DNA of 64,000 nt from Streptococcus shenyangsis (GCF_006385785.1 NZ_VFSH01000010.1:1-64000), one strand, 5' to 3'. Positions 8,261 through 22,458 are shown, counted from the first letter of the stretch. Translations and numbers: made by a program. The notes: generated from the letters alone by a model not told the origin.

Positions 8261-10044
8261 AAATTTTCCCCCTTTATATGTTTTAGTGTAGGTTTACGAG
8301 TTAAATGAATCTCTTCTTTATATTCACCTTCTGTTTCAAAGATAATGATGCGGTTGGCACCTTCCTTGAGATAGCTATGCGGAATATAAAGCGAGAGTGT
8401 TGGGCCGACATTCCAAAAACGTCCTAGATTTTGCCCATTGACAAAGGCAACTCCCTTACCAAACTCAGACAAGTCTAGGTAAGTATCTTTCGGCTCCTCG
8501 ACTGTAAAGTCATAAGCGTAAAAGGCTGGTTGTCCTTCTGTCCATCCTTTTGAAAAATCAATTTTCTCAGGATTATCTAGTGGGAGTGGATAGTGTTTCC
8601 AGTTTAGTAAGAAATGCAAATCCTTACAAACCCCTGTCCGAATTCCCTTACGTTGCGTATCCGCTAAGAACTTGTGACCATAGTTGACACGCCCCATATT
8701 TTCTATCAAGATATCCAATCTAGACAGCGCTTTCTTTTCTCCTTGATAGAAAATATCTTCCCCAATTTCTGTCTGATATTGGGTTTCAACCCACTGACCA
8801 TCGACATAAAGCTGAGCTCTATCTCGACCATCAATGATACGAAGTCTTTCTTCTTCTGCATCCCAGTTTGTTTCTGTTCGATAGAGTAAGTAGCCATAAC
8901 TTTGTCCCAACTCCTCCATCTTTTTAGGATAGAGACTTTCTACTGGACTAGACAAGCTATCTAAGGTTTCAAACAAGGAAACTTTTTCAACCAGTGGAAT
9001 AGCATCCAACTCCATACTCTCTTTGTAGAGTGGTTCTAACTGCGGATACTCTGGGAAATGTGTTGCCATCATCTTCTTAACTGCCAGATATTTGGCAGTT
9101 GGATTTCCTTCTTCATCAAGAAGAGCGTCGTAGTCATACGATGTAACTTGTGGCAAGTCCAAAGTTCCTCGAGCTGAGCAACCATTCATGAAGCCAAAGT
9201 TTGTACCACCATGGAACATGTACAGATTGATGGAGCCTTGTTCCAAAACCTCTCGAACTGCATCTGCCAATTCTTTTGGATCCCGTGTGATAATCGGTTC
9301 TTTCCAACGGTTGAACCAACCATCCCAGAACTCCATACACATGAGTGGCCATTTCTTGCCATGCTCATCAAAGAATTCCTGCATCTGTGAAAAGTTGTAA
9401 GGTGCCTTAGAACCAAAGTTCCCTGTTACAAAGAGATCATCTTCGATTAAGGTTCCAGCTTTCAGAGTTGCTCTCCATGGACCGTCTGATGTAAAGAGGG
9501 GACAGGTTACGCCACGCTCTTCCATCAACTGTCGAATTGCTCTCAGGTAAGCCTTATCTTCTCCATAAGAACCATACTCATTTTCAACCTGCATCATGAG
9601 AATATTGCCACCCTTGTCCAACAAATGTGGGACCAGTCGTGACAAGAGCTGGTCATAGTAGCGACCGACAGCTTCAATATAGGCTGGGTCTGATGAACGA
9701 ATCCTCATATCTTTGGTTAAGAGCCAAGCCGGTAAACCACCAAATTCCCACTCCGCACAGATAAACGGTGACGGACGTACAATAGCATAGAGGCCTAAAT
9801 CTTGTGCTATTTGGAGAAATCTCTCCAAATCCAGAGCTCCTTCAAAGTTAAACTCACCCTCACGGGGTTCGTGTAGATTCCAAGCAACGTAAGTCTCTAC
9901 CGTGTTAAAACCAAGAGCCTTCAAGTTGTAGAGCGAATGAGACCAATCTTCTGGCGGAATCCTAAAATAATGAATGGCGCCGGACAGAATCTTGAACGGT
10001 TTTCCATCTAAATAGAAATCGTCCCTAATCTCAAATCGTGTCAT
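8257..10044 (-). CDS. bgaC: GH35 beta-galactosidase BgaC
   Basis: This 595-residue glycosidase matches streptococcal BgaC, a GH35 enzyme specific for Gal-beta-1,3-GlcNAc. The GH35 core (residues about 8-330) includes FSYRIPPEDW-like HYFRIPPEDW, the acid/base glutamate in MQVENEYGSYG and the nucleophile region CMEFWDGWF. Beta-sandwich domains fill the C-terminal half. There is no signal peptide or LPXTG motif, consistent with the non-classical surface location reported for the pneumococcal enzyme. The ATG at 10044 is preferred (AGAAGG 9 bases upstream) over an upstream in-frame GTG/TTG-type start. It is the first gene of the galactoside operon. Confidence 0.93.
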   Translation of the reverse strand: MTRFEIRDDFYLDGKPFKILSGAIHYFRIPPEDWSHSLYNLKALGFNTVETYVAWNLHEPREGEFNFEGALDLERFLQIAQDLGLYAIVRPSPFICAEWEFGGLPAWLLTKDMRIRSSDPAYIEAVGRYYDQLLSRLVPHLLDKGGNILMMQVENEYGSYGEDKAYLRAIRQLMEERGVTCPLFTSDGPWRATLKAGTLIEDDLFVTGNFGSKAPYNFSQMQEFFDEHGKKWPLMCMEFWDGWFNRWKEPIITRDPKELADAVREVLEQGSINLYMFHGGTNFGFMNGCSARGTLDLPQVTSYDYDALLDEEGNPTAKYLAVKKMMATHFPEYPQLEPLYKESMELDAIPLVEKVSLFETLDSLSSPVESLYPKKMEELGQSYGYLLYRTETNWDAEEERLRIIDGRDRAQLYVDGQWVETQYQTEIGEDIFYQGEKKALSRLDILIENMGRVNYGHKFLADTQRKGIRTGVCKDLHFLLNWKHYPLPLDNPEKIDFSKGWTEGQPAFYAYDFTVEEPKDTYLDLSEFGKGVAFVNGQNLGRFWNVGPTLSLYIPHSYLKEGANRIIIFETEGEYKEEIHLTRKPTLKHIKGENL

Positions 10045-10066
10045 ATTATTACCTTCTGACAATTAA

Positions 10067-10080
10067 AGTTCACGCTTTCA
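10067..10080 (-). promoter_or_regulatory. Candidate cre (CcpA) site upstream of bgaC
   Basis: TGAAAGCGTGAACT on the minus strand matches 12 of 14 positions of TGNAARCGNWWWCA. It lies about 23 bases before the bgaC start, suitable for catabolite repression. The imperfect match keeps confidence low. Confidence 0.4.
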
Positions 10081-10219
10081 TTTGTTGATATAGTAAATAT
10101 ATCTCAATATTCTGCATTTGTCAATAGGTTTTCACAATTTTTTTCATTTTTTACCAACTTTTACACAAAAAAATTATAAAGATATAGATTTTACAGACAT
10201 AGAGCTTCAAGTAGCTAGC

Positions 10220-10239
10220 ATGTATAAAAATGTATAAAA
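10220..10239. repeat. Tandem 10-bp direct repeat in the bgaC/GntR divergent promoter region
   Basis: ATGTATAAAA occurs twice head to tail in the 319-bp gap between bgaC and the GntR gene. The region is strongly AT-rich. The repeat could be a regulator-binding site for the adjacent GntR protein, but no palindrome of the usual HutC kind was seen, so this is tentative. Confidence 0.35.
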
Positions 10240-10363
10240 TCTCCTTTTTTATATGTAAATTAACCTTATAGTCTATTATTCTAATTTTTTTATTCAAAAG
10301 ACTACTATTCTTTCCGTTTTTATGGTAAAATCTTTAACGGAGAAGGAAAATCGAGGTGAAATT

Positions 10364-11080
10364 ATGGCAATTCCAAAATATCAATATATAAAAGATGAAT
10401 TAAAGAACAAAATCATCTCTGGGCAATTTGCAAGTGGAGATAAATTTTACACTGAAGCTGAATTGATTGCAATGTATGATGTTAGTTCTATCACAGTTGT
10501 CCGTGCCTTAAACGACCTTGCCAAAGATGGTTATATTGTCCGCCAACAAGGAAAGGGTACATTCGTTTCACGCGCACGCAAACACAAACTCGTAGAGTTT
10601 TCAGATGTAGAAGTTTTTGAAACTAAAGATGATAAGGTGACCGTCCTTTCTATTGAACGCGGAAATAAACTAAACTACTTGGAAAAACTTGGATTACGTG
10701 GTGATCAGTTCTACTACAAGATTGAACGTGTCCGCGAAACAAATGGTGTCGCATACATCTACCACACATCATATATCCCAGAACAATACATCAACGCAAA
10801 TTATCCAAATCTTGAATATTATAGTTCTATCTATAACCGTTTCAAATCAGATTACCACATTCACATGAATGATGAACATTTTGAAGAAATCAATGAAATA
10901 GCATTTCCAACTCCAGAACATGCGGCTTCCGTCCTCGGAGTCGATAAACAATTCCCAACTGTTTTACAAACCAAGACTACTAAACTAGAGTCTACTGGTC
11001 AAGTTCTCGCATACAGCGAAACATATAAACGAGCGGATTACTACAAAATCAAATTCATTTCATGTGACCGTGATCACTAA
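10364..11080 (+). CDS. GntR/HutC-family transcriptional regulator
   Basis: This 238-residue regulator has an N-terminal winged helix (residues about 4-70, with YQYIKDELKNKI, YTEAELIAMYDVSSITVVRALNDLAKDGYIVRQQ in pieces) and a C-terminal UTRA effector domain (about 90-235) that senses a sugar or sugar phosphate. It is divergent from the bgaC-PTS operon and therefore likely its repressor, sensing an intermediate such as galactosamine-6-phosphate or galactose phosphate; that is inference. The ATG at 10364 has GAGGTGAA upstream. The more upstream start at 10322 lies inside an extended -10 (TGGTAAAAT) and is rejected. Confidence 0.9.
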   Translation: MAIPKYQYIKDELKNKIISGQFASGDKFYTEAELIAMYDVSSITVVRALNDLAKDGYIVRQQGKGTFVSRARKHKLVEFSDVEVFETKDDKVTVLSIERGNKLNYLEKLGLRGDQFYYKIERVRETNGVAYIYHTSYIPEQYINANYPNLEYYSSIYNRFKSDYHIHMNDEHFEEINEIAFPTPEHAASVLGVDKQFPTVLQTKTTKLESTGQVLAYSETYKRADYYKIKFISCDRDH

Positions 11081-11085
11081 GAAGA

Positions 11086-11113
11086 AAGCCTGAGCGCCGC
11101 TTAGGCTTTTTCT
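11086..11113 (+). terminator. Rho-independent terminator after the GntR gene
   Basis: AAGCCTGAGC and GCTTAGGCTT pair with one G-U around a 3-base loop and are followed by TTTTT. It starts 5 bases past the stop codon. Confidence 0.85.
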
Positions 11114-11288
11114 ATACATATTATACCACAATCAAAAGAAAACGCTTACTTTTTTGTGATCTTCTATATTTTGTAGAATATTTTATAGAAATAGGATTGA
11201 ATTACACTACATATACATATGTTAATAAATAGAATTCTTTATTTAATTTTTATTAGTTTTTATACTTATTATAGTTTTAAAACAATAG

Positions 11289-15329
<4,041 letters not shown>

Positions 15330-15344
15330 GTGTTTTCGATAAAA

Positions 15345-15377
15345 AATAAACAGCGAGATTGAAGCTCGCTGTTTATT
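15345..15377. terminator. Bidirectional terminator between strH and purB
   Basis: AATAAACAGCGAG and its perfect complement CTCGCTGTTTATT form a 13-bp stem with a 7-base loop and A/T flanks on both sides. It serves the convergent strH (+) and purB (-) genes. Confidence 0.85.
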
Positions 15378-15383
15378 GTTTAA

Positions 15384-16682
15384 TTAATCACCAAGTCCAA
15401 GACGTTCAAAGATATCATCCACTCGTTTAGTGTAATAAAGAGGGTTGAAAATCTCGTCGATTTCCTCTTGAGTGAGGCGTGATGTTACTTCTGGATCTGC
15501 TTCAAGAAGTGGTTTAAAGTCGACTTGATTGTCCCAAGAGTAGGCTGTTTTTGGTTGAACAAGGTCGTAAGCTTGCTCACGAGTCATCCCTTTTTCAATC
15601 AAGGTCAACATAGCACGTTGGCTAAAAATCAAACCAAATGTCGAGTTCATGTTGCGGATCATGTTTTCTGGGAAGACCGTCAAGTTCTTGACGATATTTC
15701 CAAAACGGTTGAGCATGTAGTCAATCAAGATGGTCGTATCTGGTGTGATGATGCGCTCAGCTGATGAGTGAGAGATGTCACGTTCGTGCCAGAGAGCCAC
15801 GTTCTCATAGGCTGTAATCATGTGACCACGGATAACACGCGCAAGACCTGTCATGTTTTCAGAACCGATAGGGTTGCGTTTGTGAGGCATTGCAGATGAA
15901 CCTTTTTGCCCTTTAGCAAAGAATTCTTCTACTTCGCGTTGTTCTGATTTTTGCAGACCACGAATCTCAGTCGCCATACGCTCGATAGAAGTCGCAATGC
16001 TAGCAAGAACCGCAAAGTACTCAGCGTGAAGGTCACGAGGAAGGACCTGTGTAGAGATTTCTTGAGCACGAATACCCAATTTGTCGCAGACATATTCCTC
16101 TACAAATGGTGGGATGTTGGCAAAGTTCCCAACCGCACCCGAAATCTTACCAGCTTCAACACCAGCAGCCGCATGCTCGAAACGCTCGATGTTGCGCTTC
16201 ATTTCACTGTACCAAGTCGCCAATTTAAGACCAAAAGTTGTCGGCTCAGCATGCACACCGTGGGTACGACCCATCATGATGGTGAACTTGTGCTCCTTAG
16301 CCTTGTCAGCGATGATGTTGGTGAAGTTTTCAAGGTCACGGCGGATGATGTCGTTGGCCTGCTTGTAAAGGTAACCGTAGGCCGTATCCACCACGTCAGT
16401 AGAAGTCAAACCATAGTGGACCCACTTACGCTCTTCACCAAGAGTCTCAGAAACCGCACGTGTGAAGGCCACCACATCGTGACGAGTCTCCTGCTCAATC
16501 TCCAAAATACGGTCGATGTCAAAGTCTGCTTTCTCACGAATCAAAGCCACATCTTCCTTAGGGATTTCCCCCAACTCAGCCCATGCCTCGTCAGCCAAGA
16601 TTTCCACCTCAAGCCAAGCACGGTATTTATTTTCTTCACTCCAAATGTTCGCCATTTCAGGGCGAGAGTAACGGTTGATCAT
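15384..16682 (-). CDS. purB: Adenylosuccinate lyase
   Basis: This 432-residue fumarase/aspartase-superfamily enzyme cleaves SAICAR to AICAR and adenylosuccinate to AMP. The signature [11 protein letters not shown] (near residue 262) holds the catalytic serine loop; [16 protein letters not shown] near 140 supplies the conserved histidine. Length is standard. It is separated from purK by the accessory island 16723-20895, whereas in the usual pneumococcal order it follows purK closely. Confidence 0.97.
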   Translation of the reverse strand: MINRYSRPEMANIWSEENKYRAWLEVEILADEAWAELGEIPKEDVALIREKADFDIDRILEIEQETRHDVVAFTRAVSETLGEERKWVHYGLTSTDVVDTAYGYLYKQANDIIRRDLENFTNIIADKAKEHKFTIMMGRTHGVHAEPTTFGLKLATWYSEMKRNIERFEHAAAGVEAGKISGAVGNFANIPPFVEEYVCDKLGIRAQEISTQVLPRDLHAEYFAVLASIATSIERMATEIRGLQKSEQREVEEFFAKGQKGSSAMPHKRNPIGSENMTGLARVIRGHMITAYENVALWHERDISHSSAERIITPDTTILIDYMLNRFGNIVKNLTVFPENMIRNMNSTFGLIFSQRAMLTLIEKGMTREQAYDLVQPKTAYSWDNQVDFKPLLEADPEVTSRLTQEEIDEIFNPLYYTKRVDDIFERLGLGD

Positions 16683-16722
16683 GTTGTTAATTTTTCCTTT
16701 CTTTTTAAAAAATTTACAAATA

Positions 16723-17139
16723 TTATCTACTTCTATTCAAAAGCTCTTTAGCTTTCTCTAATCTCAATTGCCAACTTGCTTTTTTATCCTCTTGTGAACT
16801 CCTTAAGATTGCTTCTTCTAAAATTAAAATCTCATCTGCATATTGTTTCAAACTACGAAAAGCTTTTGAATATTCATTATATAAGGCTGGTGCGTCATAT
16901 CCTAAAGATCGAGCTCTATCATATAAAGCTATAGCCTGCTCTATTTCACCTTGTTTTCTTAGTTTTTGACCTTTCTGAAACAAAGGAAACCCTTGGTCAA
17001 ACGCCTTATCAAAATCATTCAAATTCTTAATTTTCTCAATTGGAATTCTATTATATGAACTACGTAAAGAATTAAAACTATACGACAACTCCTCATGATT
17101 TGGTAAACTTAATTGTTGTAAATATTTCCATACATCCAT
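16723..17139 (-). CDS. Small TPR-like protein of the accessory island
   Basis: This 138-residue protein has no signal peptide. Residues about 50-125 look like two to three tetratricopeptide helical hairpins ([40 protein letters not shown]). TPRs mediate protein contacts. It directly follows the GIY-YIG-like gene on the same strand with a 36-base gap, so the two may be co-transcribed. Function unknown; low G+C compared with the flanking purine genes suggests acquisition. Confidence 0.6.
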   Translation of the reverse strand: MDVWKYLQQLSLPNHEELSYSFNSLRSSYNRIPIEKIKNLNDFDKAFDQGFPLFQKGQKLRKQGEIEQAIALYDRARSLGYDAPALYNEYSKAFRSLKQYADEILILEEAILRSSQEDKKASWQLRLEKAKELLNRSR

Positions 17140-17175
17140 TAAATGATAACATGGGATTTTACAACCAATTCTTTC

Positions 17176-17970
17176 CTATGCATTTTTCATATTTACTTCA
17201 TAATTGACAACAGAATCATCAGATAGATAAATCCAAGAAGTAACTGATTTAGCAAAGCGAGTTTTCAATATAGTTGAATTAATTTGTTTTAACCATCTTT
17301 GGACATCTGATAAATATTTATTGAATTCTCCCCCATAAACTATTGTAGCCTCTTGTTGTGAAATACTTCCTTCAACAAAATACACTTTTTGTAGCATAGC
17401 TAGTTCAACTTCATCAAAAGGCCTGTACTTTGTTTTAAAATAATGTTCATCAATTTCGCTTGCAAATAGTACAGGCGATGTCTCAAATTTATAAGTAGGC
17501 GTTGACAAAGCAGGTCCATATCCATTATCACGTTTAATATCAAACGGTATAATTCTATTTGTTAATCTATGCGTTGTTTCATTTAAGATTCTTTTGATTT
17601 CTATAGACTCGTAGTCAAGAACCTCTTCTTCTGGTGAATTATCTTTTAGAATTTCTATAACTGTCTCGTACTGAGCTCTTATTTTCTCTGCTTCGTACGC
17701 TCTATCGTGTTTGCTGTATGCTCTATCGCCTTTTCCTTTACCAATATAGAATATTTCTCCAGTATCCTTGATTTTCCACGCATAGACATAATAATCGTTA
17801 TTCAAAGAAGTTAGCGGATTTTTTCTGTTCGTTTCTTCAATTTGGATATTATTTCTATACAATAGAGAAGAATTTTTTGACTCACAAGTAAAACAAATAC
17901 CTTCTTGATTGACTCTTAAGAAAAATCCTTTTTTCCCACAAATTAAACACTTAGTCATTATTTTTCTCAC
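17176..17970 (-). CDS. Zinc-ribbon plus GIY-YIG-like nuclease domain protein
   Basis: This 264-residue protein starts with a CxxC...CxxC zinc ribbon (CLICGKKG and CFTC, residues about 8-30). Residues about 58-145 look like a GIY-YIG nuclease core: YYVYAWK, then FYIGKGKGDRAYSK, with ESIEIKRIL as a possible metal-binding glutamate. That layout occurs in homing-type and defence-associated nucleases. The C-terminal 100 residues are unrecognised. The GTG at 17970 is preferred because AGAGGA lies 7 bases upstream; the next ATG lacks a spaced site. It may belong to a defence island with the HEPN-like and PIN-like neighbours. Confidence 0.6.
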   Translation of the reverse strand: MRKIMTKCLICGKKGFFLRVNQEGICFTCESKNSSLLYRNNIQIEETNRKNPLTSLNNDYYVYAWKIKDTGEIFYIGKGKGDRAYSKHDRAYEAEKIRAQYETVIEILKDNSPEEEVLDYESIEIKRILNETTHRLTNRIIPFDIKRDNGYGPALSTPTYKFETSPVLFASEIDEHYFKTKYRPFDEVELAMLQKVYFVEGSISQQEATIVYGGEFNKYLSDVQRWLKQINSTILKTRFAKSVTSWIYLSDDSVVNYEVNMKNA

Positions 17971-18126
17971 TCAATATCCTCTCTCCTAATCCAAAAAGAT
18001 GAAGAGTTTCTAATGTATTCAAATCCGTATCCATAGATATATTATAGATTTCTAAATAATTTCCGAATATTCAGGTATCGAAACTTGTATTCATCGAACT
18101 ATTCCAATAAACGAGCTAAAGATTCC

Positions 18127-19134
18127 CTAGTTATTTCTACTCCTTCCCATAAACACGAATTCCATCAATTCTCCAAAATCTCTAAATTCATCAAAAGTAC
18201 GTTCATCGTTTTCTGGAAAATATAAATTATTTAATCTATAATAATTTTTAACTTTTTCAATATCGTTAGAGAATTTATTTTTTACGGCCTTATAATACTG
18301 TTTAGATTCCTCTATATTACTTGATGTAAGAACGTTATTATTTTCATAATATTTTTTTGCTTGTTCGAAATTAGAATATAGTTTGCCCGATTCATTTTTA
18401 TCTGTTCTACTGTCAGTAACTTTGTCAAGTAATAGATCATAAACATTATCGAACTTCCACAATTGAATACTCACTGTAAATTGGGTTGCAGAAACAGGAA
18501 CTCCTCTCTTAATATAGTATTCCTCAGCTTCCTCCTGATTAGGATAATATAGTTGGAGAAGTTTACTTTTCTCATTCTCTAACCAATTCAAAGCAGTCAA
18601 TTTATTAAAAGTTTTAATAATTGATAAACAATATCTATTTGCAATTTGTAAATTAGCTTCACTATCATACAAATACTTTAAAGCCTTATATCTTATAATT
18701 GGAGGCAACAGCGAAAAATCACGCATAACCTGAGTGGGAGATAATAAATTCATAGGATACTTCAAAAAATAATCAATAAACAGATAAGCATATAAATCAA
18801 ATAAGCCATCTTTTACTTGATTGAGTTCATCATTAGAAAACTCTTCGGTATGTTGAGTATGTGTTCCATCGTTACCTAATGGACGTATCTTCTCAATTGA
18901 AACTTTTAAATATATTCTCCTATTTTCGGAAAGTTTCTTAAATTGTTCCATATGCTCAGCTTTCCCTAATGTAAAATGAGTATCACTTCCAATATTTAAT
19001 ATTTTTCTAACTATAACTTCTGAGAATTGCCTAATCCCTTTTATTTTCCCTCTTTTTGTCAGTCCTATATAAAAAGTATCGTGAATTAAATCACCAATCA
19101 TTTGTTCATATTCAAGGATATTAAAATTTACCAT
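18127..19134 (-). CDS. Uncharacterised protein with DUF4145/HEPN-like segment
   Basis: This 335-residue protein has no signal or membrane segment. Residues about 1-125 contain an all-helical region with IRPLGNDGTHTQH, resembling the R-x-x-G-N-x-x-x-H core of DUF4145 and HEPN-like proteins, a fold common in toxins and abortive-infection effectors. The C-terminal half is Lys/Tyr/Asn-rich with repeated tetratrico-like pieces (FEQAKKYYENNN, ESKQYYKAVKNK). The similarity is weak and judged by eye. It stands between the GIY-YIG-like and PIN-like genes on the same strand; all are AT-rich and atypical beside the purine genes. Confidence 0.45.
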   Translation of the reverse strand: MVNFNILEYEQMIGDLIHDTFYIGLTKRGKIKGIRQFSEVIVRKILNIGSDTHFTLGKAEHMEQFKKLSENRRIYLKVSIEKIRPLGNDGTHTQHTEEFSNDELNQVKDGLFDLYAYLFIDYFLKYPMNLLSPTQVMRDFSLLPPIIRYKALKYLYDSEANLQIANRYCLSIIKTFNKLTALNWLENEKSKLLQLYYPNQEEAEEYYIKRGVPVSATQFTVSIQLWKFDNVYDLLLDKVTDSRTDKNESGKLYSNFEQAKKYYENNNVLTSSNIEESKQYYKAVKNKFSNDIEKVKNYYRLNNLYFPENDERTFDEFRDFGELMEFVFMGRSRNN

Positions 19135-19418
19135 ATCGCCCCACTAAAATTCTTCTTTCCCAATAAATACAGATGGATAGTAATCTAGTGTACTCAAATC
19201 CATATCTCATATCTAAAGGTACATTTTAAATAACTGAATAGTTTTTTAGACTCTGAACTACTAGTTCATCATATTTAGCTTATACCTTTTCATAGTCTAC
19301 ACTTGAACATAAGACCTCTAAGACAACTCTAATCTTCTCTTCCTCAACAAAAGAATTGACAATGATTTGCTTCGTAATAATTGTTCAATTTGTTAGACAA
19401 TCTTTGCTTTTTATAAAT
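19135..19418 (-). other. AT-rich gap in the accessory island with a possible 19-residue ORF
   Basis: No full gene is seen. A short frame 19144-19203 reads MDLSTLDYYPSVFIGKEEF and stops just before the start of the HEPN-like gene. A related start, MDTDLNTLETLH, occurs at 17951-18034, just before and overlapping the GIY-YIG gene. Both may be remnants of one repeated upstream gene or short leader peptides. Confidence 0.3.
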
Positions 19419-20895
19419 TTACCATTTTGCAAACCGCTCCTCATCTCTATCCCATTCCCATTGATAATAATCTAATAAGGCACTTTCATCAGGGTCATCA
19501 TGATCTAGGTCAATAATACCACTATCAATTAAATCTATTTCCCTTACTTCTGCTTCCTTAACTATTCTATCGAAATCGTCCAAGTCAGAATTTATCATAA
19601 TATTTTTTAAATCAGTCACTTGCTTCGAAGAAAAGTTAATTGTTACATGAATAAGAATATCCTCTTTAGTGAAATCACCTTCTACATAATGATAAGTTTC
19701 ACCCTCCAGTCCAGAAGAAACATTAAAATATCCATATATATTAACACTAACAATAAGTTCTACAGAGAAGCCTCCATTGTCGTCCTCATCAAAAGAATTA
19801 ATTTCCACCGAAATTATTTCTTTGTCTGTAACATCTATTACATAATCATATGAAACGTATCCTTTTGTTACATCTGAATTCCAAATAATATCATCGCACG
19901 ATATAATATGCTTCTCATTTTCCCCAACAAATCTCAAAACTTGATCTGAGACCATCGACTCTATTTCAGCTATATTTTGGAACAAATAATTGTACAAAGA
20001 TTCTTGGTTATTATAACTCTCTAGAAAGCTAACAAATAAATCAAATGGAATGAATCTTATCCTCTTGCCAGTTAATTCATTGAATTCTTGAACCAATTCC
20101 TTTCTAGCTTCATATGATACCAAATCATAATCTTTTTTCGGTATCTCCCACCAATCTTCTTTTAAATCCGAGGTAATAAACAGTGCATTCTTTTCTTTAT
20201 TCAAAATATCTTTTATTATCTCTGCCCAAATAAAGTAATCGCCCAGATATCTTATAAGTTCTTCCGGCTTCTTTTGACCATGACTCTTTTTTTAAAGCTT
20301 CTTTTTTTAAACCATGATATTTATCCTTCATATCCATATAACCCGGAGGAAAATGATGTTTAGCTCTAGTATAACCCTCGTTCATCAATTTTATTTGCTC
20401 CACCATCGATATTGCCGGAAGTAAGTTGTCTGATAACATTAAAAAATTATCCATAAGCTCTGAAACTTTATCTATTTTTTCCACGTTTTCAGATATTTCT
20501 AGTTTTTTGATAAAATCATTAAGTATTGATAACTTTTCGATCGAATCATCCTGCAACTTCACAAATGTATCTAAATCAGTTGAATCACTATTTGAAAGAA
20601 GATCAGAAATTTGGGTTAAACTCTGATTTACCTTGTCAAAAATATTTTTCTGGAATTTTTTTGTATTTTTAATTAATTCATTTTTTAAATGAATTTTAGC
20701 ACTTGATACATTTCTATTATATTCTTTTTGTACAGTCGAAGGAATTCGGATATCATTGTTAACATTTCGAATATTCTCATCAAAATACTCAACTAATTCT
20801 TTTTGTTTTCGATACAAAGAGAGTAAAGCGCTAGTATCAAAATAAAAATTGAAATCTTGATCTATTATATCTTCTTTAAATTCATAGTATTCCAT
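19419..20895 (-). pseudogene. PIN-like domain (DUF4935-type) protein split by a frameshift
   Basis: Two frames form one protein of about 490 residues. The 5' part (20197-20895) holds the PIN-like start FYFDTSALLSLYR with its acidic residue and a helical region. The 3' part (19419-20204) holds GDYFIWAEIIKDI (readable in its frame upstream of the only TTG start) and the second PIN acidic motif ALFITSDLKEDWWE. The 5' frame ends in a spurious tail at 20197. The frames meet if one A is lost from either A7 run on the minus strand (20287-20293 or 20302-20308), giving HGQKKPEELIRYLGDYFIW. PIN-like DUF4935 proteins are predicted RNases found in defence contexts. It could be a dead gene, a phase-variable gene or a sequencing error. 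Confidence 0.7.
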
Positions 20896-20906
20896 ACGAT
20901 TCTCTC

Positions 20907-21980
20907 CTAAAATCCTACAACCTCATCCGGCGCATCACTAAACAAAGTCACATGCCCCATCTTGCGGTTGTGCTTCGCCTCTATTTTACCATACATGTGG
21001 AGGTGGGCGCTTGGATTTTCTGTGACATATTTTTCAGCAACCTCGACGTGTTGGCCGAGGACATTGAGCATGACAGCTGTCGCATGTAGTTTGATGTCTG
21101 GCAATGGTGCTCCCAGAACGCCTAAAATGTGGGTATCAAATTGAGAGAAATCACAGGCTTCAATCGAGTAGTGACCAGAATTGTGTGGACGTGGCGCAAT
21201 TTCATTGACAATGATGTCATCAGCAGTCGCAAACATTTCCACACAAAGTGTTCCAGACAAGTTCAGTTGTTCTGCGATTCGCACTGCCATGGCTTTGGCC
21301 TTGTCTGCTAAACTCTCAGAAATTCGAGCTGGAACAATGGTCTTAGATAGAATGTTGTTACGGTGGACATTTTCCTGAACTGGGAAAACCGTCACGTCCT
21401 TACCATTACCAGACACGATGACAGAAATCTCAAGGTCAAAGTTGACAAATTCCTCTAAAACGCAGGCTGCTGAGTCAGCTAACGCATAGGCTTCTTCCAA
21501 GTCTGCTTCCGAGCGAATGACCTTTTGTCCATGCCCATCATAGCCACCTGTAGCAGTCTTGAGGACATAGTTTTTCAACAGGTCCATATCTGCCAAGTCT
21601 TGGCTTGAGGTCACAACCTTGTAAGGTGCTACAGTGACTTGGGCCTTGTTTGAGAGAAAGTCCTTTTCAAAAATCCGATTTTGGGAGATGCGAAGCAGGT
21701 CGGTTCCTTGAGGGAGCTGCCCATCCTTGATGACAGCATCCAAACCGTCAGCATCGACATTTTCAAACTCATAGGTAAGGACATCGCAACGCTCAGCCAA
21801 CTGACGGAGGGCATCCACATCATTATAAGGAGCCACGATGATTTCCGCTACACGAGAGGCTGGACAATCCGCCGCTGGATCCAGCGCGATAATCTTGTGC
21901 CCCATGTAAATAGCAGAAATGGCCATCATCTGTCCCAGCTGACCACCACCGATAATTCCGATTGTTTTAGATGAGCTCAT
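20907..21980 (-). CDS. purK: N5-carboxyaminoimidazole ribonucleotide synthase
   Basis: This 357-residue ATP-grasp enzyme carboxylates AIR with ATP and bicarbonate, feeding PurE. The N-terminal [12 protein letters not shown] Rossmann-type motif, the ATP-grasp centre ([12 protein letters not shown]) and the [18 protein letters not shown] metal/substrate loop are all present. Its ATG overlaps the purE stop by 14 bases, so the two are coupled. Length matches the family. Confidence 0.96.
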   Translation of the reverse strand: MSSSKTIGIIGGGQLGQMMAISAIYMGHKIIALDPAADCPASRVAEIIVAPYNDVDALRQLAERCDVLTYEFENVDADGLDAVIKDGQLPQGTDLLRISQNRIFEKDFLSNKAQVTVAPYKVVTSSQDLADMDLLKNYVLKTATGGYDGHGQKVIRSEADLEEAYALADSAACVLEEFVNFDLEISVIVSGNGKDVTVFPVQENVHRNNILSKTIVPARISESLADKAKAMAVRIAEQLNLSGTLCVEMFATADDIIVNEIAPRPHNSGHYSIEACDFSQFDTHILGVLGAPLPDIKLHATAVMLNVLGQHVEVAEKYVTENPSAHLHMYGKIEAKHNRKMGHVTLFSDAPDEVVGF

Positions 21981-22458
21981 TTGTCGACTCCTCTGCGATT
22001 TTTCCTTGTTCTTCTGCGAAATCTGCCAAAGCTGTCGCGATAGCCTGATCCTCTACTGAAAGAAGACGGAGGGCAAAGAGAGCCGCATTTGTCGCACCAG
22101 CTTCACCGATAGCCATTGTCGCAACAGGCACACCACCCGGCATCTGAACGATAGAATAGAGCGAGTCCACGCCACTAAGAGCACGTGATTTAACAGGTAC
22201 GCCGATGACAGGAAGGGTTGTTTTGGCAGCTACCATTCCTGGCAAATGGGCTGCGCCTCCAGCACCTGCAATAATGACCTTGATCCCACGGCTACGTGCT
22301 TCTTCAGCATGCTTGAACATGAGGTCTGGTGTACGGTGGGCAGAAACAACTTTCTTTTCGTAAAGAACTCCGAAACGGTCTAGGACTTCGGATGTTTTTT
22401 GCATGGTTGCCCAGTCGGATTTGGAGCCCATGATGATGGAAATTACTGGTTTAGTCAT
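21967..22458 (-). CDS. purE: N5-carboxyaminoimidazole ribonucleotide mutase
   Basis: The 163-residue class I PurE moves the carboxylate of N5-CAIR to C4 to give [13 protein letters not shown] and [10 protein letters not shown] near the N-terminus and [12 protein letters not shown] in the middle are the active-site signatures. The ATG at 22458 has AAGGA upstream; a longer in-frame start lies before the site and is rejected. It partners with PurK, whose gene overlaps it. Confidence 0.96.
   Translation of the reverse strand: MTKPVISIIMGSKSDWATMQKTSEVLDRFGVLYEKKVVSAHRTPDLMFKHAEEARSRGIKVIIAGAGGAAHLPGMVAAKTTLPVIGVPVKSRALSGVDSLYSIVQMPGGVPVATMAIGEAGATNAALFALRLLSVEDQAIATALADFAEEQGKIAEESTNELI

Noticed and set aside
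15951-16751. Long plus-strand frame (266 residues) opposite purB
   Set aside because: It is antisense to a strongly conserved purB, has no ribosome site and its translation is low-complexity in the way of shadow frames. The same holds for the other long frames opposite purL, strH, comA and polA.
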